Positions 23,256 to 34,485 of a DNA stretch of 60,092 nucleotides are shown piece after piece. The notes below the pieces were generated by a model. It had not been told where the DNA came from. It did no database searches and saw only the letters and a list, made by a program, of their open reading frames with translations. The stretch's first letter is position 1, and each line of letters begins with the position of its first letter. Both the position numbers and the translations under genes were made by a program. This DNA is from Teratosphaeria epicoccoides (taxonomy: Eukaryota; Ascomycota; Dothideomycetes; Mycosphaerellales; Teratosphaeriaceae): NCBI GenBank assembly GCA_021401465.1, contig JADDMT010000151.1, positions 1 through 60,092 of the forward strand, given 5' to 3'.

Positions 23256-23673
23256 TGTCATAAGGGTAGGTGCTAATAGCAGGAAGGGGATTAGGTATTA
23301 GACTCGCAGAGTAGTAAAGAATATCGACAATGGCAATTAACCTTGTAACTAACTATCCCCTTAGGAAAGGGAATTAAATTAAGCACGAAGCTCCTAACTA
23401 CCTATCCTGAAGCTATCCCTATATACTAGAGAGATAGGGCAGTTCTACTAGGTCTGTTAACAGACCTGCTAGACCTATGTCTGTAGATCTGTAGACTAAC
23501 CCTACAGATCTAGGTATCTATCCTCACATGACAGATCCTTTCTCTTATGTAGCCTATAGATCTATAGACTAATCCTACAGATCTAGGTGTCTATCCTCAC
23601 GTAACAGATCCTTTCTTCCTTACATGTGTTATGACTTATGCTATAGTACTTATAGCTTATAACCTTCATGATA
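23256..23673 (-). repeat. Chromo-2b 3' LTR (418 bp)
   Basis: It contains two tandem blocks of about 73 bp, each with a hairpin of arms AGATCTGTAG/CTACAGATCT and loop ACTAACC (23484-23511 and 23556-23584). The terminal CA has become TA. Confidence 0.9.
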
Positions 23674-23751
23674 CTATCTCCCTCTTAGCCTAGCTTATCC
23701 CTAAGCTACTTATTAGTGCGGGGTTTCTTTTGCTATTTCCTTTGCGTAGTA

Positions 23752-24372
23752 ATGTCTTCTCTTTCTTCGTCACTACCTTATGTCATTCTAGACACTAACG
23801 CCCCTTTAACGCAGAAACGCAAATGCCGCGTAAATCGAATCTATCGTTAGGGCAAGGAAAGCATGAAGTCTTGTACTTAGTGTCAAGAGTTAAAGCTCGT
23901 TTGTTAAGTACACATTTCCTTAGGGAAATGTTCGTACTATTACTTTAGCAACTGTCGAAGTTGCGACATGAAGGTAACAGAGGTCGAATAGAAGAGGTTA
24001 GGTAATTAGCAGAAAAGACTAATTGCTAATCTCGACCGTGTAAAGGTAGCCCTAGCTAAGGCTTCGTAGAAGATAATAGAGGCCTATGTAAAGGAGATAC
24101 GTCTTTAAAAATAGTTAGATGTAGTTAACCGTGAGGTCGAGGATAGTCGCGCTCTTAAGGAGTGTAAGATTAGGGAGGACGAGGCTAAAGAGCAGGCTCT
24201 TTAGCAAGCCGGGTTTCTTCTTAACCCGGATCCCTTAGTAGGTCTTACGCTTAGTCCTACGACATAGAGCGCTATAGAAGGTTTCACCGACGCATCGTAC
24301 TAGGGTTTCCTAGATGGCGTGGTAGCCGAGCCTACTAATAGCGTCCCGCAGGAGCCTAATCGTAGCCTATGA
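23752..24372 (+). pseudogene. Chromo-2b antisense ORF with zinc-cluster-like Cys pattern
   Basis: The frame runs from ATG 23752 to TGA 24370-24372: 207 codons, no net frameshift, interrupted only by TAG/TAA. The N-terminus is MSSLSSSLPYVILDTNAPL. Then comes a basic stretch QKRKCRVNRIYR, then SCT(stop)CQELKLVC, which is C-X2-C-X6-C, then GKCSYYYFSNCRSCDM, a second Cys group in which one Cys may have become Tyr. After about residue 85 it is Lys/Glu/Leu-rich and coiled-coil-like (LIANLDRVKVALAKA, VNREVEDSRALKE). The C-terminus is acidic and Pro-rich. It lies 78 bp inside the 3' LTR and converges on gag-pol. From memory it resembles small fungal hypothetical proteins with CxxC plus coiled coil; I cannot verify this. 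Confidence 0.68.
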
Positions 24373-27300
24373 TCTTCTTCCTAGGTTCGTTCTCCGCTCG
24401 AAACTCCGTATCTTTTGCTAACAGTTTCGTAGGTGTTCTAGGGGTTCCTAGGTGTTTTCGGTACTCCTGTATCCTTCCTATTTTACTAAGTACTCTTGCT
24501 GTCTGTCTACCTAGCAAGTGTCAACGATCTTCTCGACAGTGTACTCTAGTTCTTCGACCTTAGGGTCAAGTAGTAAGGGTTCCGTTTATAGTGCGGCGTC
24601 TAGCGCTACTTGTTCTAGTATAGAGACATAGAACACAGGGTGTATTTTTATCTGCTTAGGTAGCTGTAATTCAAAATTGACTAGTCCTTTCTTAGCCTTG
24701 ATCTAGAATAGTCCTAGTTTCATAGCGTCTAGTCTTTTACTTAGCTTGTCTGATTTAATGTGACAGTAGAGGAGATATACCTTGTCTACCTCCTTTAGAA
24801 TTAGTCCCTTAATTCTCTTACGATTCGCGTACTATGCCATGTTCTGTTAATAGAACTGCAGGTCGAGTTATGCTTCTGTTTGTAGTTAGTAGAGGTGTTC
24901 TACTCGCCTGAGTACTACTAGGTTTAGATTACTAGCTAAGACGTCTAGAACATCTTCTAAGGCTAATCTATACGCCATCTGAAATGGCGAGAGTCCTGTC
25001 GACTCTCCTAGCGTACTATTATACGCGAGCTACGCTATTAGCAACAACTCTACCTAGTTGTTCTAGTCCCTATTCACATAGGATCGAAGGTACTATTCTA
25101 ACGTCTGATTTAGACGTTCTGTCTGTCTATCTGTCTAAGGGTAGAAGGAAGTACTTAGTCGATGTTTGACCTAGAATTGTCTCATTAGGGCCTTCTAGAA
25201 GTTAGACGTAAACGCGGATCCTCGGTCTGTTACTAGGTCTCGTAGCATACCGTGTAATGCTACTACCTATTTAATAAAGACATGTGCAATATCTTTAGTC
25301 TTAAAGTCTTCGCGGTATAGGATAAACTTCCTAAACTTAGTGAATTAGTTGACTACTACCATGATTCTATCGAAGAACTCATTAGTAGCGGGTTCTCTTA
25401 ACTAGGGTAGTTTAACAATAAAGTCTATAGCGAGCGATTCCTATAGCTATTAGGGTACCTGTAGCGGTCGTAGTAGCCTATATAGTTTGTAATAGTCATA
25501 CTTACTCTGTTAGCAAGTTACATAACAGTAGACATAGTCCTTAATTACTCTGCCTATCCTAGGGAAGTAATATTCTCGTTAGAGAATTTGCTTTAGTTTA
25601 GACACTCCCGGGTGTCCCGCCTAAGGAACGTCGTGTTAGAGGCGTAGTAGCTCCGAACGTAAGGATGTTAGCATGTATACTAACCCTTAGAAGAGAAGCA
25701 CTCTGTCTTTGTCTTCCTAGTCCTCCTATCTATTAATGTCGTTACAGACAGCGAGTGTAGTTAGGTCGTAGACTATTACGTTCTTTAGGTCGTCCTAGAA
25801 CTCGCTAGTCTATGTGATAGCTATAGCCGCAAGTTAGTTGACTCTAAGCGTGCTATCGCCATTTTCCTAGAGAATAGCATGTTTCTCCTGTTTTACGCCC
25901 TTTATGTAATCAGTCTAGCAGCTAAGTGCATTAGCGCGAGCGTTCTCAGATCCCTTACGATAGACGATCTTGCAGTTAAAGCTAGAGAGTTCCTTACTCT
26001 ATTAGACTTGTTATTAGTTTAACTCCTTTATTGTAGTATAGTATCGCAAGTTCTTATAGTCGGTGTAGACCGTAACCTAGTACTTAGAACCTTCTAAGTA
26101 GACTCGCTACGCCTTGTAGGCGTCTACTATAGCTAGAAGTTCTTTGTCGTAGACGTCGTAACAGAGCTTAGGTCTAGACAGCTTTCTCGAGTAATAGGCA
26201 ACTAGCTGTAGTCGTCTACTCGGTCCTAGTTAACTTAAGCATACCCTAAGTACTACATCGGAGGCATCTGTTTCGACTATAATAGGCTTATTAGGGTCGA
26301 ATACAAGCAAGATCAGGTAATCTATAAATCGTTACTTAAGTTCCTTAAAGGCATTCTGTTAGGCGTCGTCCTATACAAATAGTGTATCCTTCGTAGTAAG
26401 GGTCGTAAGTAGTGCTATAATCCTCGAATAGTTTGCTATGAATCTTCGATAGAAGTTAGCGAACCTAAGGAAGGACTATACTTCCTTAACATTAGTTAGC
26501 GTAGGCTACTCTTTTACAACTTTGACCTTCTTAGTGTCTATCTTGATCCCGTTCTACGCTACTACATAGCTAAGGAACTAGACTTCTTGCTTATGAAACT
26601 CGCTCTTCTAAGGCTTAACCTTTAGCTTATAATCCTAGAGTTTCTGAAGTACCTTATATACATGAGTCCTATGTTCTTCGATCGTTCGTAAGTAGACGAG
26701 GATGTCATCTAAGTATATAACTACGAAGACGTTAAGGTACTCTCGTAGCACGTTGTTAATAAATGCCTACTATGTAGCTAGGGCGTTTGTTAACCTAAAT
26801 AGCATGACTATATACTTATAGTATCTAAACCTAGTTCAGAACGTAGTCTTCTATTCTTCGCCTTCCTTAATTCAAATTCGGTTATATACTCCTAGTATGT
26901 CGAACTTCGAGAACTATACTGCTCCTTATAGGCGATCCTGTAACTCTAAAAGCAAAGGAAGCAGATAACTATTTTTTATTGTGATGTTATTTAATCTATA
27001 ATAGTCTACGTAAAGTCGCTAGTTATCTTCCCCCTTAGGGACAAACAGGATCAGATACCCTACTAGTAACTATGATTTGTAGATAAAGTCCTTCTAGAGG
27101 TTATCTTTAAGGTATTTCCGGAGAATCTCTAGCTTTGCTGCTAATAATAGGTAAACTAGTTGCTTTGTTAGCATTCTGCCTAGGAGTAAGGGTATCCTGT
27201 AGTCCTACTCCTAGTGTTCTAGCAGAGCCTCTTAGTCGGGTTCCTCCTTGAAAAGAGTAGCAAACTCCTTGTACTCATTAGGAACAGTAAACTTAACTTT

Positions 27301-29654
27301 GACTTTAGATTATGTTACTTTAACCTATAGGACGTATACTTCCTGTTCTAGGTCCTTAATAGTAGCGACTATCTTGTTTGAAGTCATAGCACATATTTAG
27401 ATCTTACCTAGTACGTTATATACTATAGGTAGAGGTATTAATCTTAAGAGTTCTAGGAACTAGATCCTCTCGTTCTTCTAGTCGAGGTAGGGGTTAGCGT
27501 TTCTTAGCCATAGTAACCCTAGTACTACATCCGAGCTAGGTGACTCTATAATGTTGAACTAGATCATCGCTTAGTAGCATCCTATCCGTAGAGGTATCTT
27601 CTTAGTCTCTTTGTCAACTATTCCTTAGTTATATGTGACCGGCTTTCTATCGATTACTTATAGCGAGAAAGCATTTGTCTTTGCCTGTAGCCTTATCCTA
27701 GCTATCCTAGCGAACTTTGGCGTCATAAAGATTCTAGTGTATCCTGAATCTATTAAAGCCCGGGCTAGCGTCTCGTTAATATGTACCTATGTTCTAAGGT
27801 TGTCTGCATATCTAGCGCTAACTACAGCACATCGTTGTAGCCCTATCTAGTCTATCCGTAGGTCTAATTCTAGCGGACCTTGTCGTTTCCCGAATAACTG
27901 TTTTCTTAGACTTATTTAGGGATTATGCGGTCTCGGCTCATTCTTCTTTAAGCGTTACTACTAACCGGCCTAAGAGGTTGTACTTGCTCTTAGCCCCGTT
28001 GTTCCTACGCGTTTCTTGCGTAGTCTATCTTTAAATAGGCGACGTAGAGTCATAACGCTTGTAGAACCTAAATACCCTTGTAGGTAAAGTAGCCTCCTTA
28101 GGGCGTAAACTCTACCCCGAACGGTACAATTTCTTAGACAATCTTCTAATGCGAGTAAGGGTAAGCTACGACTAGTAGTCTCCTTAGGTGTCATTGTATG
28201 CGGTTAGCTAGTTCGTCATATTAAAGCTAGTTAACATGTTATACTCTATTAATCTATAGGCAAGCCTAGGCCTACTAGTTCTATATGATTCGGATAATAT
28301 CGAGTCTGATGTCATGCGGCGGCATAGCCTATCTTTCTATGCTCTCGTCTTCCTCTAAATCAGGAATAACAGCTTCGACAAGCTCATACTTGTCGTCCGA
28401 ACCTTCTTCTTCTTCTAGCTCCTGTTACCTTAGGATTATTACACTAGAAGGTATACCCCTTAGCGCGTAGATTGATTATGCCTTATTACAGCTAGGGTAC
28501 TATCCGGAACTATCTTTATTACTTATGTGAATTCGACAATCGTCGTCATAGCATATAGTCTAAGTAAGTAAGGCATGATCTAGTTCTCGAGTAGTAGCAG
28601 CTATTTGCTTAGGTGCCGATGTTGTCGCGCGAGCCTGTTCTGTCCGTTATAGTTCCTAACGCTATTTCTTTACGAAACACTTGCGAGCAAAGTGTCCTTT
28701 CTTTCTACAGTTATAGCACTTAAGGTTACTCTTGTCGAATAGCTTCTTCAGACTATTCTAGGTAGGAGAGCCCTTCTATGGCTTTCCTTAGGGTCTACCC
28801 TTTAGGCGGCCCTTAGTCGCATCTAACTCTATTAGTTAGAGACTATAATAATCGCTTCGCTATTTTAGTGCTAATCGTTAGACCTTATGGTTAGCCTGTG
28901 CTAGCCTGCAATTTCTATGTTGTCGTTCCTGCTGTCGTTCCTAGATGCGATTATTAATCCTAATCGCGAGATCGCTTATTTCCCTGAATGTCGTTAGTTA
29001 ATCTCCCTAGGCAATTTCGTCTTTAACTGTCTCCTTTAGTCCCTAATAGAACTAAGTAGCTAAAGCATTATCATTCTAGTCGACTTGAGTAGAGAGGGTC
29101 TAAAAGTCCGCATGGTACTTAATAGCAGAACGCTTCTGCTAGATTCCTAGGAGAGCTCTCTCGGCCTCTTGTTGTTCGTTGCTAAGCCTAAAGGCTTCGC
29201 GTAACGCCTTAAATAAGGACTTGTCTAAGTTAAGAATCTCCCTAGTCATTGTCTTCCTAGCTTCAACGCTACTAACGTGATCTAGATAATCTGATAGGTA
29301 AGGCTAGATGAACTTAAACGCTAGTCCCTTTAGGTAAGAGACAATGTACATCATTCGCTTATAATGTGTTGTAAACTATTCCGTATACACGTTAAATGCT
29401 AACTAGCATTAGAGGATAAACATCTTAACTTAAGATCGTTGTCCTGTGAACTCTGTAGGGCTTCCTATCTTAAAGCCGTTGTTGCTATGCCTGTTTCTAG
29501 TAGTCGAACCTGCGACAGATGCTAGAGCTATCTCGCTAAGGTGAATGGATTCGAGCTACTAAGTAATTTAAGGTATAGTAGTAACTTGTTCTTGTAGTGT
29601 TAGTTGACTATCGTCGCTAGAGGTTAAACTAATAGCTAAGGAACTACTTAATAT
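24370..29654 (-). pseudogene. Chromo-2b gag-pol polyprotein
   Basis: The start, seen as ATG in the sister copy (2098), is ATA here at 29654. Zinc knuckle 28678-28719 reads CYNC-RKKGH-FARKC, an intact CX2CX4HX4C. Protease: ALIDSGYTRIFMTPKF with canonical D-S-G (27742-27750). RT: VVIYLDDILVY (26701-26728). RNase H: ETDASDVVL near 26265 and SRKLSRPKL, KELLAIVDAYKA, YTDYKNLRYY (26040-26200). Integrase is about 24900-25700. The chromodomain VEKIVDT, EYLVK(stop)EGY, ENT(stop)EPLEHL lies at about 24420-24560. The end is near 24370, touching the antisense ORF stop. Many TAG/TAA codons; dead. Confidence 0.82.
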
Positions 29655-29713
29655 AGGCGTATGTTAAGCGCTTAACGAGTCCCCTAATACTTCCTTAGGA
29701 GTAGTACTTAAAA

Positions 29714-30133
29714 TGTCATAAGGGTAGGTACTAATAGCAGGAAGGGGATTAGGTATTAGACTCGCAGAGTAGTGAAGAATATCGACAATGGCAATTAACC
29801 TTGTAACTAACTATCCCCTCAGGAAAGGGAATTAAATTAAGCACGAAGCTCCTAACTACCTGTCCTGAAGCTATCCCTATATACTAGAGAGAGACAAGGT
29901 AGTTCTGCTAGGTCTGTTAACAGACCTATTAGACCCGTGTCTGTAGATCTGTAGACTAACCCTATAGATCTAGGTATCTGTCCTTACGTGACAGATACTT
30001 TCTCCTATGTAGCCTATAGATCTGTAGACTAACCCTACAGATCTAGGTGTCTATCCTTATATGATAGATCCTTTCTTCCCTACATGTGTTATGACTTATG
30101 CTATAGTACTTGTAGCTTATGACCTTCATGACA
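29714..30133 (-). repeat. Chromo-2b 5' LTR (420 bp)
   Basis: TGTCATAAGG to CTTCATGACA, with both hairpin blocks (29942-29972 and 30012-30040). TCATA follows at 30134-30138. Confidence 0.9.
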
Positions 30134-30138
30134 TCATA

Positions 30139-31436
30139 GTTAGACTAAAAGTATAAACTAGAATCTTAAGTAGTACCTTTAGTGCTACTACGCTAAGAAC
30201 TAGGATGCCTAGGCTAACGCAATTCTATGGCGGAATTCTTAGTTAATAACAGCGTGCATGCTACTATACGCATGTTGCCATTTTAGATTCTTTATAGCTT
30301 TGATCCGGAAATACACCTAGAACTACCTTAGGACAAGTCTTCTAAAGAGAGGGTGCTAGCCGCCGCGGAATTAGCGCGGCGTATGCGCAAGGTACATTCG
30401 GTGCTAATAGAACACTAGAAAAAGGCCTTAGAATCCTAGATTAAACATAATAATGCCTATGCTAAGCCGGTGTAATACGTAGTTAGTATAAAGGTGTTAC
30501 TATTAACAAAGAATCTTAAGCTAAAACTTCTAAGTAAGAAGATAACGCTAAGGTTTGTCAGACCCTTCTAGATACGTGACGTAATAGGATTACAGGCGTA
30601 CTAGCTATCGTTACTATTATCATATTGTGTATATAACGTCTTCTATGTATCTCTACTTAAACCATAGGTATAGCGTAAGGGCGAAGAGCCTACGGACCTA
30701 ATGCTAGTAGCAGAAGAGAACGAAGAGTAGGAAGTCGAGGGTCTTAAGGATAGTATGTCAGATAGGTAGGTGCTAATAGCAGGAAGGGGATCAGGTGTTA
30801 GACTCGCAGAGTAGTGAAGAATATCGACAAAGACAATTAACCTTGTAACTAACTATTCCCCCTAGAGGAGAGAGATTAAATTAAGCACGAAGCTCCTAAC
30901 TACCTGTCCTGAAGCTATCCCTATATACTAGAGAGACAGGGCAGCTCTGTCAGATCTGTTAACAGACCTGTTAGACCTATGTCTATAGATCTGTAGACTA
31001 ACCCTATAGATCCTAGGGTCTATTCTCCTATAACAGATCCTTTCTCCTATGTAGGCCTATAGATCTGTAGACTAACCCTACAGATCTAGGTGTCTGTCCT
31101 CACGTAATAGATCCTTTCTCCTATAACTATGTTATGACTTATAGTACTTCAGGATACTCATGACCCTGTGACTTAGGGTACTCCTAACACTTATGACATA
31201 GTATGTAGCATAAAGGCATGACGTACTATCTAGTGAAGTAGAAAGGATACCTACCTAAGTACACATGATAGGTTCTAGCTAAGGACTACAAGAACGCTCC
31301 GGAAGCTATTCGTGAGTTCGAAGAGCAGAGGAGGCGTAAGCAGGGCTTAAGAAGGTCGATTTATAGGAAGATAAGAGTTTTAGAGCAGAGTTCTTAATAC
31401 GTGTATGTAGTACATAACGCGCAAAGTAACAATAAG
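30139..31436 (+). pseudogene. Chromo-1c integrase C-terminus and chromodomain, split by a solo LTR
   Basis: It continues integrase from 23250 (compare 14925 onward). The chromodomain frame (EE(stop)EVEGLKDS) is cut at 30755 by the solo LTR and resumes at 31204 (RKGMTYYLVK(stop)KGYLPKYT). The gag-pol tail ends near 31400. The 3' part of this segment belongs to the first unit of the tandem duplication. Confidence 0.75.
30756..31198 (-). repeat. Solo Chromo-2 LTR (443 bp) in Chromo-1c chromodomain
   Basis: TGTCAGATAGG to CTTATGACA, flanked on both sides by TAGTA (30751-30755, 31199-31203). A single LTR with a perfect target duplication and no internal region shows LTR-LTR recombination after insertion. 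Confidence 0.9.
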
Positions 31437-31767
31437 GATCTGTAGACTAACCCTACAGATCCTAGGGTCTATTCTCCTATAACAGATCCTTTCTCCTATG
31501 TAGGCCTATAGATCTGTAGACTAACCCTACAGATCTAGGTGTCTGTCCTCATGTAATAGATCCTTTCTCCTATAACTATGTTATGACTTATAGTACTTCA
31601 GGATACTCATGACCCTGTGACTTAGGGTACTCCTAACACTTATGACATAGTATGCGGCATAAAGGCATGACGTACTATCTAGTGAAGTAGAAAGGATACC
31701 TACCTAAGTACACATGATAGGTTCTAGCTAAGGACTACAAGAACGCTCCGGAAGCTATTCGTGAGTT
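30988..31767. repeat. Tandem duplication, 449-bp offset
   Basis: 331 bp at 30988-31318 (second half of the solo LTR plus chromodomain sequence) recur at 31437-31767 with only a few differences, all transitions. The right junction (gtgagtt then acacctagaataaac) skips about 160 bp of Chromo-1 sequence present at 15645-15808. The duplicated piece includes one TAGTA flank and the LTR hairpins. Confidence 0.88.
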
Positions 31768-31828
31768 ACACCTAGAATAAACCTAAGGAGAACAAGAGAC
31801 ATGCTTAGATTAGCTTCGTAGCTAATGC

Positions 31829-33316
31829 TTAGTAACTACTAGTTAAGGGCTTCCTAACTAAACCCGAAGTAGAAGAGTCTTTCTTGTTATAGTCTACTAA
31901 GGACTGCCTACCCGCATGGGGTCTACTAAACACCCTGAGGTGACTAGGAGTAACAGGAGTAGTAACGCCATAAAGAGAGGCTAGTATCTTCTTCTCTAGT
32001 AGGTTATAAGGGAGCTTGTCTTTAGTGCCTCTAGTAGCTAGAGAGCTAGCGACAGCCTTACCGCGTCTAGTCATAACAACTAACTCCTCCTCATCCTTAG
32101 CATTAGAAGGCGAAGGGACTTAGGCGCGCTTGTAGCTATTACGCTTAGCCTGCAAGATTATCTTATGCTTCTTGACATGAGTGTCAAGAACATCCTTAGA
32201 CTTAGTGTCTTCCTCATGCGTAACTAAGGCGGTAATACAGCGGCGCGTAGGGATCACGTCAAGATCGAAGGTATCCTAGATGTCGTCATCCTCCTCCTTA
32301 AAGATCTAGCTTAGAGGCTTGTGCTTTAGCGTCTTAGCGGACGCTATGCGGATCGCAAGCAGGGAAGGTTCAGCTTCCTTGTCGCTAACCTTAATCTCGG
32401 CCCTAGCCTTCTTCTTCTTCTTAGATAGTAGCGTCAAGGCAGCATAGGTAGTAGTACTATAATGTGTTAGCTATACGCACGTAATAGGAGGTAAGTAAGT
32501 AACTTACGGCTTAGTCCTCTAGACTAGCTTAGAGGCAGGCTGCCTTACGGTACGACGCTAGGGCGTAGCCTTAGTAGCAGGAGCGGTGAATTGCTTGATA
32601 ACCTTCTTGCGGATTATCTGCGTCCTAAAGTCTCGTTTTAGAAGCAAGGGCCCCGAGTTATTAACGCTAGCAGCTAGTTAGGTAATTCTTGACGCTAACA
32701 TGAGTCTAGCAGAGAAGTTAGCATTCGTTCATAGAGGGTACCTATACTATATGCGTACTATAGCGAAGGTCTTAACCCTAATAGTTAACACCTTTAAGAT
32801 CTTCTAGACTAAGTCTACTATTAGACCTAGACAGACGTTTTTACCTATTAGTAGAGAGTCGAAGCAAACACCGCTATAAGAGCGGTTTAGAGTAGTAGTA
32901 AAGCACGAGAGGGCACTAAGTAGGTAGGCAAGTACCTCGTAGTACTTAGCCTGTAGCCTGTTTATAGTTAGAGTACCTTTAGCAAACCCCTTATTACGCG
33001 CGCTCTAGAAGTAATTAATGTTACGGCAGAGCTATTTATACTCTCTATACACCTTTTTAGGGAGGTCCTAGCACTTTTGATGCTTGCTATTACAATTAAC
33101 ATAGTTGTAGTAGATACTACCCTCATTAAATCCGCTAACATAGATCTTAGCTACACTTTAGTTAGTATAGGTCACGTATACCTCGCGGGTAGGGGACGCC
33201 TTACTAACATGCAGAGGAGAGATGTGTGTAGCTTAGCTGCTAAGGTTATTAAAGCATTGTTAACACAAGCGACAATTACAGGCAGAACGAGTAGTACTAA
33301 ACCTAGTCTGTAGCAT
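31829..33316 (-). pseudogene. Chromo-1c antisense ORF
   Basis: ATG 33316 to stop 31829: 1488 nt, 496 codons net. Small indels (about -2 near 32636, -1 near 32714, -3 near 32300) cancel overall, so part of the middle is locally out of frame. The C-terminal 81 codons remain open (31829-32074), with RRGKAVASSLATRG and VTTPVTPSHLRVFSRP nearly as in Chromo-1a. The TATA box is at 33480-33487. An open + frame at 33077-33313 is only its complement. Confidence 0.7.
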
Positions 33317-33479
33317 ATAAGCTATTATTACTAAGATAGGTTAATTGATCTTGATTAATTAATTGAAGAAGAAGAAGTACTAGGTTAGACAAGCAGATAT
33401 AGTAAGGTAAAGGCTAAGCGAAGTAGAAGCAGAGTTAATGTTAGTGTTTTAGAACAGGAAGTTTAGGAAAGTAACGAGG

Positions 33480-33487
33480 TTTTTATA
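33480..33487 (-). promoter_or_regulatory. TATA box of antisense ORF (Chromo-1c)
   Basis: TATAAAAA on the minus strand, 171 bp upstream of ATG 33316, with the conserved downstream block (cctcgttac, tttcctaaacttcctg). Confidence 0.55.
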
Positions 33488-34122
33488 CCCTCTAGTAGCC
33501 CCCTGTTACCTACTGCAGCCGTTAAGCTAGTAACTTAAAGCACATGCGTAGAGTGCCTGCCTTTCGTTAACTTACATAGGGACTAAATAATGCAAGAATA
33601 GATAATGCGGCTATCATGCATGTACGCTAACTATACTTATACTAGTCTACTAGCATGAAAATGTGACGAGGTTTACGCTAGGAGTACGCTCCTACTATTT
33701 CGAGTAGTATGTACAGAGTATCCGCATACGTTCCTACTAGTCCTAAGGTTCTATAACACGTTTCTTTATAGTCATGACTAAATAGGGATAGCTAAGCTAC
33801 TTAGCAAAGCTAGCGTATATACTTACCCTATAATTTTAAAAATTAACTAAGGTACGTACTTGTAGTTTCCTAATATCTCGATCTGCATGTAAACCGAAGG
33901 TATTACAAAGCCGCCTAATATGTAACAGATTTCAAAATCTACCGCGAGGGAGTAACCTCTATTATATATTTACTACAAAGATGTTAAGGTATATACATGA
34001 CACATGTTATGTAGGCTATCTACCTGTTTACCCTTACGTAGTATAAGCGTGCTATATCCTATACCCTATACGTTCTACATTACTCGGTAAGGCTAGGGAC
34101 ATCCTCATAGGAGGAGGGGCAG

Positions 34123-34480
34123 TAATACGGTTAATACTAGGGGGCTATAAGAGCCGTATAGGTTCCTATGCCTACCCTTAGTATGTAATAACCCTGCTAC
34201 ATAGTAAGGGGGTCCTTCGTACATACGTTAGCTCGTATGTTGTCTAAGTAGGATTAATGCCTAACGTAGGATGCCCCTATGTTACTAACCCTATAGTACC
34301 CCTACGGGGTTAGGCTTAGACATGCTTTCCCTAATTAAGGGGCGTTAGGGGTTATAAGTACCTCTAGCGCTACCTCTGTAATAAGCAGAAAGTAGCACTA
34401 TCTTGTACCTATTAAAAGGTCAGATTACTCTGTCATACTACGAGATATTTTTATATCATATAGCATATATATCTTTATTA
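34123..34480 (+). repeat. Chromo-1c 3' LTR (358 bp, one 30-bp unit)
   Basis: Polypurine tract AGGAGGAGGGG at 34109-34119, LTR from TAATACGG, end ATCTTTATTA, then CCTGT. Confidence 0.9.
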
Positions 34481-34485
34481 CCTGT

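Larger units (their letters stand above)
23256..30133 (-). mobile_element. Chromo-2b, full-length 6878-bp chromovirus
   Basis: The LTRs are 23256-23673 (418 bp) and 29714-30133 (420 bp), both TGTCAT...ATGACA (the left one now ends ATGATA). The target duplication TCATA is at 23251-23255 and 30134-30138, inside Chromo-1c integrase; the host sequence reads through when the element is removed (compare 14900-14945). Gag-pol is minus (29654 to about 24370); an antisense ORF is plus (23752-24372). It belongs to the same clade as Chromo-1 (chromodomain) but has clearly different LTRs, gag, protease motif and antisense gene. Confidence 0.92.
18666..34480 (+). mobile_element. Chromo-1c, chromovirus carrying three secondary events
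   Basis: The 5' LTR is 18666-19053 (388 bp) and the 3' LTR 34123-34480 (358 bp). The target duplication CCTGT is at 18661-18665 and 34481-34485. The gag-pol frame from ATG 19103 is interrupted in integrase by Chromo-2b (23256-30133) and in the chromodomain by a solo LTR (30756-31198), and is followed by a 449-bp tandem duplication. The antisense ORF is 31829-33316. Net size is about 8.0 kb. The two LTRs differ by presence or absence of one 30-bp repeat unit. Confidence 0.9.

Noticed and set aside
24984..25169. Small plus-strand frames at 24369-24563, 24984-25169, 27635-27850, 28285-28470
   Set aside because: They lie opposite Chromo-2b gag-pol domains that can be read on the minus strand, and have no start context or domain.
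33077..33313. Open plus-strand frame MMLAITINIVVVDTTLIKSAN..., also seen at 4424-4660 and 49246-49434 on minus
   Set aside because: It is the complement of the N-terminal part of the Chromo-1 antisense ORF; the longer 496-codon frame on the other strand explains the conservation.
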